From the NCBI GenBank assembly GCA_035651155.1, contig DASRGG010000026.1, forward strand, positions 3,640-67,639: 64,000 bases of DNA, read 5' to 3'. Both the position numbers and the translations under genes were made by a program. The DNA comes from CF-39 sp035651155. Lineage in GTDB: Bacteria > Chloroflexota > Limnocylindria > P2-11E. Every line of letters starts with the position of its first letter. The first letter of the stretch is position 1. This document shows positions 1-8,485 of the stretch, piece by piece. Below the pieces are notes generated by a model. The model ran no database searches, had not been told where the DNA came from, and worked only from the letters and a program-made list of their open reading frames with translations.

Positions 1-2
1 GC

Positions 3-437
3 GTCCTCGCCGTCGCGACGATCGAGCCGACCGATCTCGCGGACGCGCTCGTCGAGCACCTGCACGCGTCGCCGCGGTTCGTCGTGGGTGCGCTCGCGGC
101 GTTCCGTCTCTTCCCGCTCTTCTCGCGCGAGTGGGACACGCTCGGGCTGGCACGGCGGGCTCGGGGCATCGAGGCCGATCGCGGCGTCGCGTCGCGCCTC
201 GCCGCGTTCCCCGGCCGCGCGCTCGGCCTGCTCGTCGCGGCGATCCGCCGAGCGACCCGGCTCGCCGTCGCGATGGAGGCGCGCGGGTTCGGATCCCGCG
301 AGTGCCGGACGCTGGCACGGCCGCGCGCCTTCACCCGACGCGATGGCGTGCTTGTGGCGGCCGCGTTCGTCGTCGTGGTCGTGGCGACGGGTGTCAGCGT
401 CGCCGCCGGCAGCTGGCGTCCGCTGATCGCGCTCTAG
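3..437 (+). CDS. EcfT-type ECF transporter membrane subunit, C-terminal part
   Basis: The reading frame is open from the window edge, so the N-terminus is missing. The visible 144 residues fit the cytoplasmic coupling region and last membrane helix of an energy-coupling-factor transporter T component (CbiQ/EcfT family). Two Ala-Arg-Gly signatures that contact the ATPases in this family are visible: RRARGI near residue 56 of the fragment and MEARGFG near residue 92. They are followed by a conserved Arg-Thr pair region and a hydrophobic segment rich in Val just before the stop. The family moves a vitamin or metal bound by an S component, using EcfA ATPases, which would lie upstream and outside the window. 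Substrate cannot be told. Confidence 0.75.
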   Translation, partial: VLAVATIEPTDLADALVEHLHASPRFVVGALAAFRLFPLFSREWDTLGLARRARGIEADRGVASRLAAFPGRALGLLVAAIRRATRLAVAMEARGFGSRECRTLARPRAFTRRDGVLVAAAFVVVVVATGVSVAAGSWRPLIAL

Positions 438-459
438 ACGGCGCGACTATCCTTGGGCG

Positions 460-1053
460 ATGCATCGTGTTACGAAGTATGTGGCGGCGCTCGCGGCGGT
501 CGGAGTCGCGCTCGCGCTCAAATACCCGATCACGAGCCTCGGCGCGGACCATCCCTTCCTCTTCCTGCCCGCCGCCGTGATCGTGGCGACGTGGTACGGC
601 GGGCGCGGCCCGGGCGTCCTCGCGACGATCGTCGCGGCCATCGGCGCGGACGTCATGTTCCTGCCGCCGGCGGGCCTCGGGGCCACGCCGGGCGAGGTCC
701 TCGCGCTCTTCGCCCTGGTCGGCGAGGGTCTCCTCATCGTCGCGATCACCGTCGGGCTGCACGTCGCGCGCGAGCGCGCCATCGACGAGGCCCACGAGGC
801 CGAGCGCGCCCGACGGTCGGCGGCGCTCGCGCTGCAGATGCGTGAGGAGCTGTTGCGTCTCTGGAGCCAAAAGCTCGCCGGCCCTCTCGCGCACGTCCTC
901 ACGTCGTCGCAGCGCGCCCGCGAGGCGCTCGGCCGCAGGGATGCGGCGGATGCGAGCGCGGCGCTCGACGAGCTCACCGAGGACGTCGGTGTGCTGCAGC
1001 GGACCGCGGAGCGCTGGATCGAAAGCGCGGCGCCGGGGCCGAGCGCCTCCTAG
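460..1053 (+). CDS. DUF4118 (KdpD-like sensor transmembrane domain) protein without kinase catalytic domain
   Basis: This 197-residue protein matches the four-helix DUF4118 domain found in KdpD and other sensor kinases: several hydrophobic helices in residues 5-105, with a WYGGRGPG loop and an ADVMFLPP segment typical of that domain. A coiled-coil-like helical tail follows (about residues 110-190). It resembles the length of a kinase dimerisation region but lacks a recognisable H-box and has no ATP-binding domain. It may be a sensor remnant or a partner of another kinase. The two-component pair downstream lies on the opposite strand, so a link to it is only inference. Confidence 0.6.
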   Translation: MHRVTKYVAALAAVGVALALKYPITSLGADHPFLFLPAAVIVATWYGGRGPGVLATIVAAIGADVMFLPPAGLGATPGEVLALFALVGEGLLIVAITVGLHVARERAIDEAHEAERARRSAALALQMREELLRLWSQKLAGPLAHVLTSSQRAREALGRRDAADASAALDELTEDVGVLQRTAERWIESAAPGPSAS

Positions 1054-1215
1054 CGATCGTCCCGGCGCACCTCGTCGTCGAGGGAGCGCAGCCGCGCGAA
1101 GAGCGCATCCGGGTCGACCTGCGCGTCGCCGCCCGCTCGCGACCGCGCCGGTGAGGAAGAAGATCGCGAACGTAGCGCTCCCGCTCGGCGAGATCGGCGA
1201 CCGGCGCGACCGCAC
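1050..1215 (-). pseudogene. possible short membrane ORF broken by a one-base shift
   Basis: The gap between the DUF4118 gene and the response regulator contains minus-strand frames with coding-like third-position GC. A GTG at 1215 opens a frame with a hydrophobic stretch (FAIFFLTGAVASG). Near 1125-1135 the coding-like signal moves by one base into a frame reading VDPDALFARLRSLDDEV and ending at a TAG at 1050. Removing one G from the short G-run there would join both parts into one protein of about 54 residues. No homology is recognised. It could be a sequencing error, a decayed gene or chance. Confidence 0.2.
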
Positions 1216-1285
1216 GCGTCCAGGGACTACCTGCGCGTTCGAGTCGAGCGGACGTCGTCGACGAGATCGCGGGCGAGTGGCCGCG

Positions 1286-1954
1286 TCACCCGAGGCGGTA
1301 TCCGACGCCCCGCACGTTCACGAGATCCGGGCCGCCCTTCTGCTGCAGCTTCGAGCGCAGGCGCGCGAGATGCGCCTTGAGCCACTCCGGGTCGGGGTCG
1401 CGCTCCTCCGGCCAGCCCGCGCGCAGCAGTGCGCGGCGATCGACGACCTCGCCGGGCCGCGCGGCGAGCGCGGCGAGGAGACGGAACTCCGTCGGCGTGA
1501 GATCCAGCGTGTCGTCGTTCACGGCGGCGCGGTGCGTTCGCGCGTCCACCGAGAGCTTGCCGACCTGCGCCGCGACGTCCGCGCGCACCGGCGCGGTCGC
1601 GCGTCGCAGGAGCGCGCGGACGCGCGCCGACAGCTCCTTCTTGCTGAACGGCTTCTCGAGGTAGTCGTCCGCGCCAAGGTCGAGCAGCCGCGCGCGCTCC
1701 TCGCTGCCGCGCTCGCCGGTGAGCATGAGGATCGGCGTGTTCGACACCGCGCGGATGCTCTTGCACACCTCATCGCCGGAGAGTCGCGGCAGCCTGCGGT
1801 CGAGGATGACGAGGTCCGGCCGCTCGTCGGCGTGACGGCGCAGCGCGACCTCGCCGTCGTACGCCGTGACGATCTGGTAGCCCTCCTCGCCGAGGAGCGC
1901 ACCCACCATGCCGACCATCGCCGGCTCGTCGTCGACGACGAGGATCGTGGTCAT
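1286..1954 (-). CDS. OmpR/PhoB-family response regulator
   Basis: A 222-residue two-domain response regulator. The receiver domain (about 1-120) shows the acidic pair VVDDEP at 7-12, the phosphoacceptor Asp52 in LVILDRRLP, and the conserved Lys101 in EKPF. The C-terminal half (about 130-222) is a winged-helix DNA-binding domain with LTPTEFRLLAAL and the closing VRGVGYRLG motif of the PhoB/OmpR class. Its ATG directly abuts the TAG of the upstream histidine kinase, so kinase and regulator are one transcript and very likely cognate. Target genes are not evident. Confidence 0.92.
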   Translation of the reverse strand: MTTILVVDDEPAMVGMVGALLGEEGYQIVTAYDGEVALRRHADERPDLVILDRRLPRLSGDEVCKSIRAVSNTPILMLTGERGSEERARLLDLGADDYLEKPFSKKELSARVRALLRRATAPVRADVAAQVGKLSVDARTHRAAVNDDTLDLTPTEFRLLAALAARPGEVVDRRALLRAGWPEERDPDPEWLKAHLARLRSKLQQKGGPDLVNVRGVGYRLG

Positions 1955-3598
1955 CTAGCTCTCGTCCTTGTCGAGCGGCACGCTGAACGCGAACGTCGCG
2001 CCACCCGCCGGCGGCTCCTCGTACCAGAGGTCGCCGCCCAGCGCCCGGGTGACGCGACGCGAGGCGAAGAGGCCGATGCCCGTGCCGGGCACCTCACCGT
2101 GCGCGCTGCCGCGCGCATAGGCGTCGAAGATGCGGCCGCGCTCCTCGGGTGGCACGCCCGCGCCCTGGTCGGTGACGCGAACGATCGCGCGATCGGCACG
2201 CCGCTCGAGACGCACGCCGATGCGCGTTCCCTCCGGGGCGTACTTCGTGGCGTTGTGGACGAGACCGGCGAGCACCTCGCTCACGCGACGACGGTCGGCG
2301 CGCACCCAGAGGGGCCCGCCGCCGCGCGGCCTCACGAGGCGATGACGGCGCGCGACCGGCGCGAGCTCCGCGAGCGTCGCCGCCACGGCGGCGCGGAGAT
2401 CGAAGCGCGCGCGCCGCAGCGTGAGATCGGGCCGGTCTGCACGGACGCCGGTGAGGATGCGATCGACGAGCTGGTCGAGCCGTCCGACCTGCGCGACGGC
2501 CTCCTCGATCGGGATCTTCCGCCTGCCGTTCTTCGACTCGGCGATGAGGTCGAGGTAGCCGCGGATGACGGAGAGCGGCGTGCGCAGATCGTGCGTGACC
2601 ACCGCCACGAACTCGCTCCGCGCGCGCTCGAGCTCGCGGAGGCTTTCCGCGGTCGCGCGCTCGAGCGCGTAGAGCGACGCCTTGTCGATCGCGAGCGCCG
2701 CCTGGTTCGCGAGGGCGCCCACGAACGACACCTCCTCGTCGCCGAGGTCGGTGCCGGCGGGGACGCGCAGCGCGACCGCGCCGAGAAGGCGCTCGCCCGC
2801 GAGGAGCGGGAGCGCGAACTGCTCGGCCTCGACGATCGGGCGCGCCTCGGCGACCGCCTGCTTCGCGGCCCGCGCCGTCGCCTTCCCCGGCTCGCCCGAG
2901 CGCGCGCGCTCGCGCAGCTCGTCGCCTTCTTTGAGGAAGATCGCGCCGGCCGATCCGGGATACACGCGCACGAGCCGGTCGACGACGAGCGAGAGCACCT
3001 CGTCGAGCTCGAGCGTCGACGTGAGCACGTTCGACACCTCGAAGAGCGCGGACACTTCGCGGAGCTTCCGCTCGGCCTCGCGCTGCAGGCGGCCCTTCTC
3101 GATGATCCCCGCGACCCGGTTCGCGATCGTCTGGAGGAACTCGATCTCCTCCTTGTCGAAGGTGCGCGCCGCGACCGACTGCACGTTCATGACGCCGACG
3201 ATCTCGTCGCGGATGAGCAACGGGACGGAGAGCATCGACGTGAAGCGCTCCTCGTCGACCCCCCCGATCCACTTGAAGCGTGGATCGGCACGCACGTCGC
3301 GTGTGGCGAGCGGCACCCGAGCGTTCGCCACCCAGCCGGTGATCCCCTCGCCCACCCGCAGCGTGGCCTTCCCGATGTACGCGCGGTTCAGTCCGTTCGT
3401 CGCGACGAGCCGGAGTATGGCGTCGCGGCGCTCGAGCAGATACAGCGATGACACCTCGACGCCCATCGCGTCCGTGGTCCGGTCGATGACGATGCGCAGC
3501 ATCTCGTCCCAATCACGGGCCGACGAGGCGAGCTGTGCCACCTCGTGAAGAAAGGACAGCTCGCGCAGCTTCCTCTCGGCGTCCGCGGGTGGGGTCAT
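1955..3598 (-). CDS. Soluble sensor histidine kinase with two GAF domains
   Basis: A 547-residue kinase with no clear membrane segment, so probably cytoplasmic. Two GAF sensor domains are likely at about 10-170 and 182-312, joined by a coiled-coil linker. The HisKA dimerisation domain carries the H-box VVTHDLRTPL with phosphoacceptor His336. The ATPase domain has an N-box (Asn449 in HNATKYAP), a G1 motif DQGAG at 477-481 and a G2 motif GTGIGL at 505-510, so it looks catalytically intact. GAF domains usually sense a small molecule or redox state; the ligand is unknown. It is the first gene of a two-gene operon with the OmpR-type regulator. Confidence 0.92.
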   Translation of the reverse strand: MTPPADAERKLRELSFLHEVAQLASSARDWDEMLRIVIDRTTDAMGVEVSSLYLLERRDAILRLVATNGLNRAYIGKATLRVGEGITGWVANARVPLATRDVRADPRFKWIGGVDEERFTSMLSVPLLIRDEIVGVMNVQSVAARTFDKEEIEFLQTIANRVAGIIEKGRLQREAERKLREVSALFEVSNVLTSTLELDEVLSLVVDRLVRVYPGSAGAIFLKEGDELRERARSGEPGKATARAAKQAVAEARPIVEAEQFALPLLAGERLLGAVALRVPAGTDLGDEEVSFVGALANQAALAIDKASLYALERATAESLRELERARSEFVAVVTHDLRTPLSVIRGYLDLIAESKNGRRKIPIEEAVAQVGRLDQLVDRILTGVRADRPDLTLRRARFDLRAAVAATLAELAPVARRHRLVRPRGGGPLWVRADRRRVSEVLAGLVHNATKYAPEGTRIGVRLERRADRAIVRVTDQGAGVPPEERGRIFDAYARGSAHGEVPGTGIGLFASRRVTRALGGDLWYEEPPAGGATFAFSVPLDKDES

Positions 3599-3655
3599 GA
3601 ACGAATCATAGGAAGAGGGGGCGCCGCGGCCGAGGGCGGCACATAAACTCCGGGC

Positions 3656-4585
3656 ATGGTGTCGGTGCTGAGGACGGAAGGCCTCACGAAGCGCTTCGGC
3701 TCGCTCGTCGCGGTGGACGCCGTCGATCTCGACGTGCGAGAAGGCGAGGTCTTCGGCTACCTCGGTCCGAACGGCGCCGGCAAGACCACGACCCTCCGCC
3801 TGCTATGCGCGCTCATCGCGCCCTCCTCGGGACGCGCCGAAGTCGGCGGCTTCCGCCTCGGCCGCGACGACGGCCAGATCCGTTCGATCGTCGGGATCCT
3901 CACCGAGCAGCCCGGGCTCTACGAGCGGCAGTCCGCCTGGGACAACCTCGTCTTCTTCGGCACCCTCTACGGCCTGAGCGCGGGGACCGCGCGCGTCCAG
4001 ACCGAGCGTTTCCTCCGGCTCATGGGCCTCTGGGAGCGGCGCGGCGATGCGGTCGCGACGTTCTCGCGTGGCATGAAGCAGAAAATGGCCATCGCGCGCG
4101 CCGCGCTGCACGAGCCGCGCATCCTCTTCCTCGACGAGCCGACCACGGGTCTCGACCCCGACGCCGCGAAGACCGTTCGCGAGTTCATCATCGCGCTGCG
4201 CGGCGAGGGCCGCACCGTCTTCCTGTGCACGCACAACCTCGACGAGGCCGACCGGCTCTGCGATCGCATCGCGTTCTTCCGCCACCGCGTGATCCGCACC
4301 GACACGGCGGACCAGCTGCGCGCCGAGCTCTACGGGCGCGCGACCGAATTCCGGCTGCTCCCCTCGCCGCGCGCCGAGGATCTCGCGCGCGTCCGCGCGG
4401 TCCCGGGCGTGCGCGACGCGCGCTTCGAGAACGGATCGATCATCGTCGAGACGCCCGATCCGCTGCGCACGAATCCGCTCCTCGTGCGCGCGCTCGTGGA
4501 CGGCGGAGCGCGGATCGCGTTCGTCACCGAGCGCAAGCCGCATCTCGAGGACGTGTACCTGCGGATCGTCGAGGGACGGGAATGA
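3656..4585 (+). CDS. ABC-2 type exporter ATP-binding subunit
   Basis: A 309-residue ATPase of the NatA/CcmA/drug-exporter class. Walker A is GPNGAGKTT at 38-46, the signature motif is the FSRGMKQ variant at 136-142, Walker B is ILFLDEP at 156-162, and an H-loop follows in CTHNLDEADRL. A C-terminal extension of about 90 residues after the ATPase core is typical for ABC-2 exporters. The stop overlaps the ATG of the downstream permease (ATGA), so the two subunits are translationally coupled. The exported substrate could be a drug, sodium or a lipid and is not shown. Confidence 0.92.
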   Translation: MVSVLRTEGLTKRFGSLVAVDAVDLDVREGEVFGYLGPNGAGKTTTLRLLCALIAPSSGRAEVGGFRLGRDDGQIRSIVGILTEQPGLYERQSAWDNLVFFGTLYGLSAGTARVQTERFLRLMGLWERRGDAVATFSRGMKQKMAIARAALHEPRILFLDEPTTGLDPDAAKTVREFIIALRGEGRTVFLCTHNLDEADRLCDRIAFFRHRVIRTDTADQLRAELYGRATEFRLLPSPRAEDLARVRAVPGVRDARFENGSIIVETPDPLRTNPLLVRALVDGGARIAFVTERKPHLEDVYLRIVEGRE

Positions 4586-5415
4586 CCGCGACCTCCGGTC
4601 CGCTGGCGGTCGTCGCGCGGCACCCCGATCGCGCCACGCTCGTCCGCGCGGTCTGCATCCGCGAATGGAAGGAAGCGCTCGGGAACAGGCTGCTGGTCGG
4701 CATGACGCTGCTCCCGCCCGTGGTGATCCTGGCCGCCGGCATCGTCGCCGTCGCGGCCGCCGCGGCGAACCCGCCGAGCGAGCGCGACGTGCAGGCGCTC
4801 TACGCCGCGGCCCCCGCGGTGCAGGGCCTCGATCCGACGGAGGCCGTCCAGGGATTCATCGCCACGTACTTCCTCATCCTGTTCATGCTCATCCCGACGG
4901 TCGTCCCGCTCACGATGGCGATCTACTCGATCATCGGCGAGAAGTCCTCGCGCACGCTCGAGCCGCTCCTCGCCGCGCCCGTCGGCGTCGGCGAGCTCCT
5001 CTTCGCCAAGAGCCTCGCCTCCACCGTGCCATCGGTGATCGTCACGTGGATCGCGTACGCGGTCTACCTCGTCTCCGTGTCGGCGCTCGGCAGCGGCGCG
5101 GCGGTGAACGCCGTCACCGCGCCGCGCTGGATCCTCGCGATCGTCGTGATGGTGCCGCTGCTCACGCTGCTGTCCGTGAATCTCGGCATCCTCATCTCGA
5201 CGCGCGTGAACGACGTGCGCGTCGCGCAGCAGATCGGCGGACTCGTGGTCGTGCCGGTCGTCGGCCTCGGCATCGCGCAGGTCACCGGCCGGGTCGTCAT
5301 CAACAACGAGGCCTTCGCGCAGTTCGCGCTCGTGCTGATCGCGATCGACGCCGCCGTCTTCTTCCTCGCGCGCCTCGGGTTCCAGCGCGAGAACATCCTC
5401 AGCCGCTGGCGGTAG
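4582..5415 (+). CDS. ABC-2 type exporter permease subunit
   Basis: A 277-residue integral membrane protein starting at the ATG that overlaps the ATPase stop. It has about six hydrophobic helices: one near residues 37-58, a group at about 90-235, and a C-terminal one at about 245-268. The sequence IIGEKSSRTLEPLLAAPV between helices is the conserved cytoplasmic coupling segment of ABC-2 permeases of the NatB/YhaP group (E-x-R-x-LE-LLA-P pattern). It is expected to form the membrane pore with the upstream ATPase. The open frame extends further upstream, but only within the ATPase gene, so the overlapping ATG is preferred. Confidence 0.88.
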   Translation: MTATSGPLAVVARHPDRATLVRAVCIREWKEALGNRLLVGMTLLPPVVILAAGIVAVAAAAANPPSERDVQALYAAAPAVQGLDPTEAVQGFIATYFLILFMLIPTVVPLTMAIYSIIGEKSSRTLEPLLAAPVGVGELLFAKSLASTVPSVIVTWIAYAVYLVSVSALGSGAAVNAVTAPRWILAIVVMVPLLTLLSVNLGILISTRVNDVRVAQQIGGLVVVPVVGLGIAQVTGRVVINNEAFAQFALVLIAIDAAVFFLARLGFQRENILSRWR

Positions 5416-5430
5416 TGCCCCGCGAAGGCG

Positions 5431-5787
5431 CTACCGCTTGAGCTTGCGACCCCAGCGATCCAGCGCGTCGACGATCGGCCACACGCTCCGTCCCACATCG
5501 GTGAGCGCGTACTCGACCCGCGGCGGGATCTCGAGATACGCGGTCCGCGTCACGAGTCCGAGGCCCTCGAGCTCGTGGAGCCGTGCCGCCAGCATCTTCG
5601 CGCTCGCCCTGCCGACAGCCCGCTGCAGCTCGCCGAAACGACGTGGTCCGTCCATGAGGTTGTGCAGGATGAGCAGTGTCCACTTCGCGCCCACGACGGC
5701 GAGCGCGCGTTCCACGGTGCACTCGTGGCGATCGGTTACATGCGCGACCGAATGTCTGAGGTGCCGTGTCGCCCTCGTGTCGCTCAC
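5431..5787 (-). CDS. HxlR-family winged-helix transcriptional regulator
   Basis: A 118-residue protein with the complete HxlR signature: a cysteine near the N-terminus (HECTVERAL), then VGAKWTLLILHNLMDGPRRFGEL, a recognition-helix region, and the winged part ending in YALTDVGRSVWPIVDAL. Family members often sense electrophiles or redox changes through that N-terminal Cys (for example YodB, HypR), but this role is only inferred here. The start is GTG. It is transcribed divergently from two DoxX-like genes across a 65-bp gap, so it probably regulates them and itself. Confidence 0.92.
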   Translation of the reverse strand: MSDTRATRHLRHSVAHVTDRHECTVERALAVVGAKWTLLILHNLMDGPRRFGELQRAVGRASAKMLAARLHELEGLGLVTRTAYLEIPPRVEYALTDVGRSVWPIVDALDRWGRKLKR

Positions 5788-5852
5788 CTCAAGGTAACTA
5801 CTTGCTTTTTGAAAGTGTAGCGGCCGACACTACCCCGGAAAGGGGAGGAGCC
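5788..5852. promoter_or_regulatory. divergent promoter/operator between HxlR regulator and doxX-like genes
   Basis: This gap is clearly more AT-rich than its surroundings and holds an imperfect dyad, CTACTTGC ... AAAGTGTAG, around 5799-5820. HxlR-family operators often contain TACT/AGTA-type half sites, so this is a plausible binding site. A strong Shine-Dalgarno stretch (AGGGGAGGAG) precedes the ATG at 5853. Exact promoter hexamers are not certain. Confidence 0.4.
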
Positions 5853-6371
5853 ATGAACACCGACCTCGCGCTCTTCGTGCTCCGCGTCGTCGTGGGCGGC
5901 GTGGTCATGCAGCACGGTCTCTTGAAGCTCGGTTGGATCGGAAAGGGAGGCTCGATCGCCGGCGTCGCCGGGTGGTTGAGCGGCATCGGTCTGCGTCCGG
6001 GTCTGTTCTGGGCGGTCGTCGCGGTCGCCGCGGAGGCCCTCGGTGGTCTCCTCATGGTCCTCGGACTCGGCGGTCCGATCGGGCCAGGCATCCTCGCCGG
6101 CGATCTCCTCGTGGTCACGATCGTCGCGCACGTACCGCAAGGGTTCTGGGCGGGCGGAGGCAAGGTCGGCTGGGAGTTCCCGTTGCCGCTCGCGGCGGGT
6201 GGATTCGCGGTCGCGCTCCTCGGTAGCGGCGCGTGGTCGCTCGACGCGGCACTCGGGCTCGGCTACTCGGATCAGCTGCGATGGACCTGGCTCGCGATCG
6301 TCGCCGCCGGTGTCGTGCTCGCGCTCGCCACGAAGCAGGTCGCCGCTCCCAAGCCCACGGCCGGCGCGTAG
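5853..6371 (+). CDS. DoxX-family membrane protein
   Basis: A 172-residue protein with four to five hydrophobic helices and the DoxX hallmarks: LRVVVGGVVMQHGLLKL near the N-terminus and an internal helix with AAEALGGLLMVLGL. The ATG at 5853 is chosen because a strong ribosome site (AGGGGAGGAG) lies just before it, although the frame is open further upstream. DoxX proteins are poorly defined; in mycobacteria a member forms a membrane oxidoreductase complex linked to thiol/redox stress. With the divergent HxlR gene, a redox or electrophile response is a reasonable inference. Confidence 0.85.
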   Translation: MNTDLALFVLRVVVGGVVMQHGLLKLGWIGKGGSIAGVAGWLSGIGLRPGLFWAVVAVAAEALGGLLMVLGLGGPIGPGILAGDLLVVTIVAHVPQGFWAGGGKVGWEFPLPLAAGGFAVALLGSGAWSLDAALGLGYSDQLRWTWLAIVAAGVVLALATKQVAAPKPTAGA

Positions 6372-6378
6372 GTAGGCC

Positions 6379-6747
6379 GTGGATATCGGGCTCTGGGTCC
6401 TGCAGATCCTCGTCGGACTGGCGTTCGTCCTCTCCGCGTACTCGCATTGGCTCGGCTACGAGCGCTCCAAGCTGCGGATGACCTGGCTCGTCGCGCTCCC
6501 GCGGTGGAGCGTGCCCGGCATCGGGATCCTCGAGCTGGCCGGGGGCATCGGCCTCGTGCTGCCTGCTGCGACGCGCGTCGCGGTCTGGCTGACGCCAGTG
6601 GCCGGCGGCATGCTGGCGCTCCTCATGGTCTGCGCGATCGTCTTCCATCTCGCGCGAGACGAGTACCCGAACGTCGTCCTGAACGCGATCCTCGGGATCC
6701 TCGCCGCGGCGGTCGCCTATGGGCGGTACAGCGCCGCGGCGCTCTGA
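6379..6747 (+). CDS. DoxX/MauE-like small membrane protein
   Basis: A 122-residue, four-helix membrane protein starting with GTG eight bases after the previous gene, so it is in the same operon. The pattern (helix 1 with an LVGLAFVLSAYSHW segment, then GILELAGGIGLVLPAATR and a C-terminal helix) matches the DoxX-like/MauE group. It probably acts with its DoxX neighbour, perhaps as a heteromeric membrane complex. No catalytic residues are evident. Its stop lies only three bases from the convergent downstream gene. Confidence 0.75.
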   Translation: MDIGLWVLQILVGLAFVLSAYSHWLGYERSKLRMTWLVALPRWSVPGIGILELAGGIGLVLPAATRVAVWLTPVAGGMLALLMVCAIVFHLARDEYPNVVLNAILGILAAAVAYGRYSAAAL

Positions 6748-6750
6748 GAG

Positions 6751-8448
6751 CTACCTCGGCGCCGGGGTCGGCGTGTACTTGCCTCTCGGCGACGGGAACG
6801 ACGGCAGGTCGATGCGCGGCACGAACGCGCCGGAGGGGCTCGGGAACGGCAGGCGGATCCGCGGCGACGGCGTCGGCGTGATCGTGATCGGACCGGGCGT
6901 GCGGCCGCCGTTGTCGTCCGGGTAGGTCCGCGGACCGGCGATCGTCACGGTCGTGTTGGCCGTTTCGCTCACGGCGACGCCGTCCTCGCGCAGCTCGTAC
7001 GAGAGCCGGTATCTGCCGAGGATGGGCGGCGCGAGGAAGGTGGAGTAGAAGAAGCCGGCGCTCCCGGGCTTGAGCACGCCCACCGGCGCGCTGCCCTGCT
7101 CGACGGTGCGGCCGTTGCGCGTGTCCAGCGCGCGCCAGGTGAGCACGAGATCGTGCTCGACGATCCCCGCGGTGCCGAGTGCCGTGTACTTCGTGACGAG
7201 CAGCGATGCCTCGCCGCGGTGCAGCACGGTGGGCACGCGGACGGCCGCGTTCACGAGGAACGGCACGTGCGTCTTGATATCGAAGTCCGCCGTGGCGGCG
7301 CCGAGCGCCGAGAGGGCACGGCCGGTCCCGTCGACGAGGCCGATGGTGACGTGGAACGTGCCGGGGATGAACGGCGTCGGGATCTGCAGCCCGACGTTCG
7401 CGGACTTGGACGGCGCGAGGGCGGGCAGCCGCGTCGCCGTCGGTGACGACGAGACGAGCGCGCCGCTGTCGTCGCGCATCTCCCAGATGAGGCCGACGGA
7501 TCCGGCGCCGCTGGCGGCCCAGGTTTTCGAGCCGGCGTTCGTCACGGTCACCGTGACCCGCGCGCGCGATTGGACGTCGGCCTGGACGGCCGTCCGCGGC
7601 ACGGAGTAGCGCGCGTTGGCGGGCGGCTCGAGCACCGCGCTGTACACGAGCGATCCGACGTTCGCGATGAACGTCGCGGCGTCCGCTTCGTAGGAATCCC
7701 AGGTCATCACGACGACGACGCGCGGCCCCGAGGGCGTGAAGATGATCCCGGCGTCGTGCGTGATGCCGGGCAGATTGCCGGTCTTGTGCGCGACGACGAC
7801 GCCGTCGGGCAGCGCCGCGGGCAGACGGTCGTTGATCTCCTGGCGCTCGAGGCGCGCCAGCATGCGATCCGACGCCGCCGGCGAGATGAGCTGCTTGTTG
7901 GCCAGCATCGTGAAGTACGTGCCGATGGCGCGCGGGGTCGCGACGTTGTCCTCGCCGCGGTCGAGGGCCACGTGAAAATCCTTCAGCCCGATCCTCTGGA
8001 GCGTCGCGTCGATGTTCGCCGGCCCGAGGACGCGCAGCAGCGCGAGCGCGCTCCCGTTGTCGGAGACCGTGATCATCTTCTCGAGCGCCTCGTCGATGGT
8101 GAGCGCGGTCCCGGACGGCTCGAACGATCCGTCGTCGGTGATGTCCTCGGGCTCGATGGTGATGACGTCGCTGTACGCGAGCTCGCCGGCGTCGACGCGG
8201 CGTTCGGCCTCCGCCAGGACGCCGAGCTTGTACAGCGACGCCGTGATGACGTGCTCGTCGATGAGCCGGGCATAGAGCGGCTGCGCGACCTTCGGGTCGG
8301 CGATGTACAGGCCGACGCCGCCGGGGAAGCCTGCCGCGAGCTCGTCGAGGTGCTGGACGAGCTCGGAAGTGCTCGCGGCGGCCGGGTGCCCTGCCAGGAC
8401 GGACGAGACGACGATCACGGCCGAGAGCAGCTTCCTCAGGTGCGGCAT
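6751..8448 (-). CDS. Secreted class A beta-lactamase-fold serine hydrolase with C-terminal Ig-like region
   Basis: A 565-residue protein with an N-terminal signal peptide (hydrophobic 8-20, likely cleavage after AAAS near 26). Residues about 30-275 have the penicillin-binding/beta-lactamase motifs: SLYK with Ser71 and Lys74, SDN at 129-131, and KTG at 222-224. No E-x-x-L-N omega-loop glutamate is seen; the corresponding stretch reads RGEDNVATP, so efficient beta-lactam hydrolysis is doubtful and a peptidase or cell-wall role is possible. Residues about 285-530 look like two beta-sandwich domains, and the tail is rich in Pro, Thr and Ser. It is convergent with the DoxX genes. Confidence 0.8.
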   Translation of the reverse strand: MPHLRKLLSAVIVVSSVLAGHPAAASTSELVQHLDELAAGFPGGVGLYIADPKVAQPLYARLIDEHVITASLYKLGVLAEAERRVDAGELAYSDVITIEPEDITDDGSFEPSGTALTIDEALEKMITVSDNGSALALLRVLGPANIDATLQRIGLKDFHVALDRGEDNVATPRAIGTYFTMLANKQLISPAASDRMLARLERQEINDRLPAALPDGVVVAHKTGNLPGITHDAGIIFTPSGPRVVVVMTWDSYEADAATFIANVGSLVYSAVLEPPANARYSVPRTAVQADVQSRARVTVTVTNAGSKTWAASGAGSVGLIWEMRDDSGALVSSSPTATRLPALAPSKSANVGLQIPTPFIPGTFHVTIGLVDGTGRALSALGAATADFDIKTHVPFLVNAAVRVPTVLHRGEASLLVTKYTALGTAGIVEHDLVLTWRALDTRNGRTVEQGSAPVGVLKPGSAGFFYSTFLAPPILGRYRLSYELREDGVAVSETANTTVTIAGPRTYPDDNGGRTPGPITITPTPSPRIRLPFPSPSGAFVPRIDLPSFPSPRGKYTPTPAPR

Positions 8449-8485
8449 GTTCGCGGATGTTCAACGGCGATGACATGCCGTCGTT

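Noticed and set aside
842..3451. Very long plus-strand open frame opposite the kinase and regulator genes
   Set aside because: It is Arg/Asp/Ala-rich without any family motif and is antisense to clear two-component genes; long antisense frames are expected at this GC content.
8449..8485. Hairpin ACGGC...GCCGT followed by T-rich sequence as a terminator
   Set aside because: The stem is only five base pairs and the T-rich part is interrupted by C; too weak to call.
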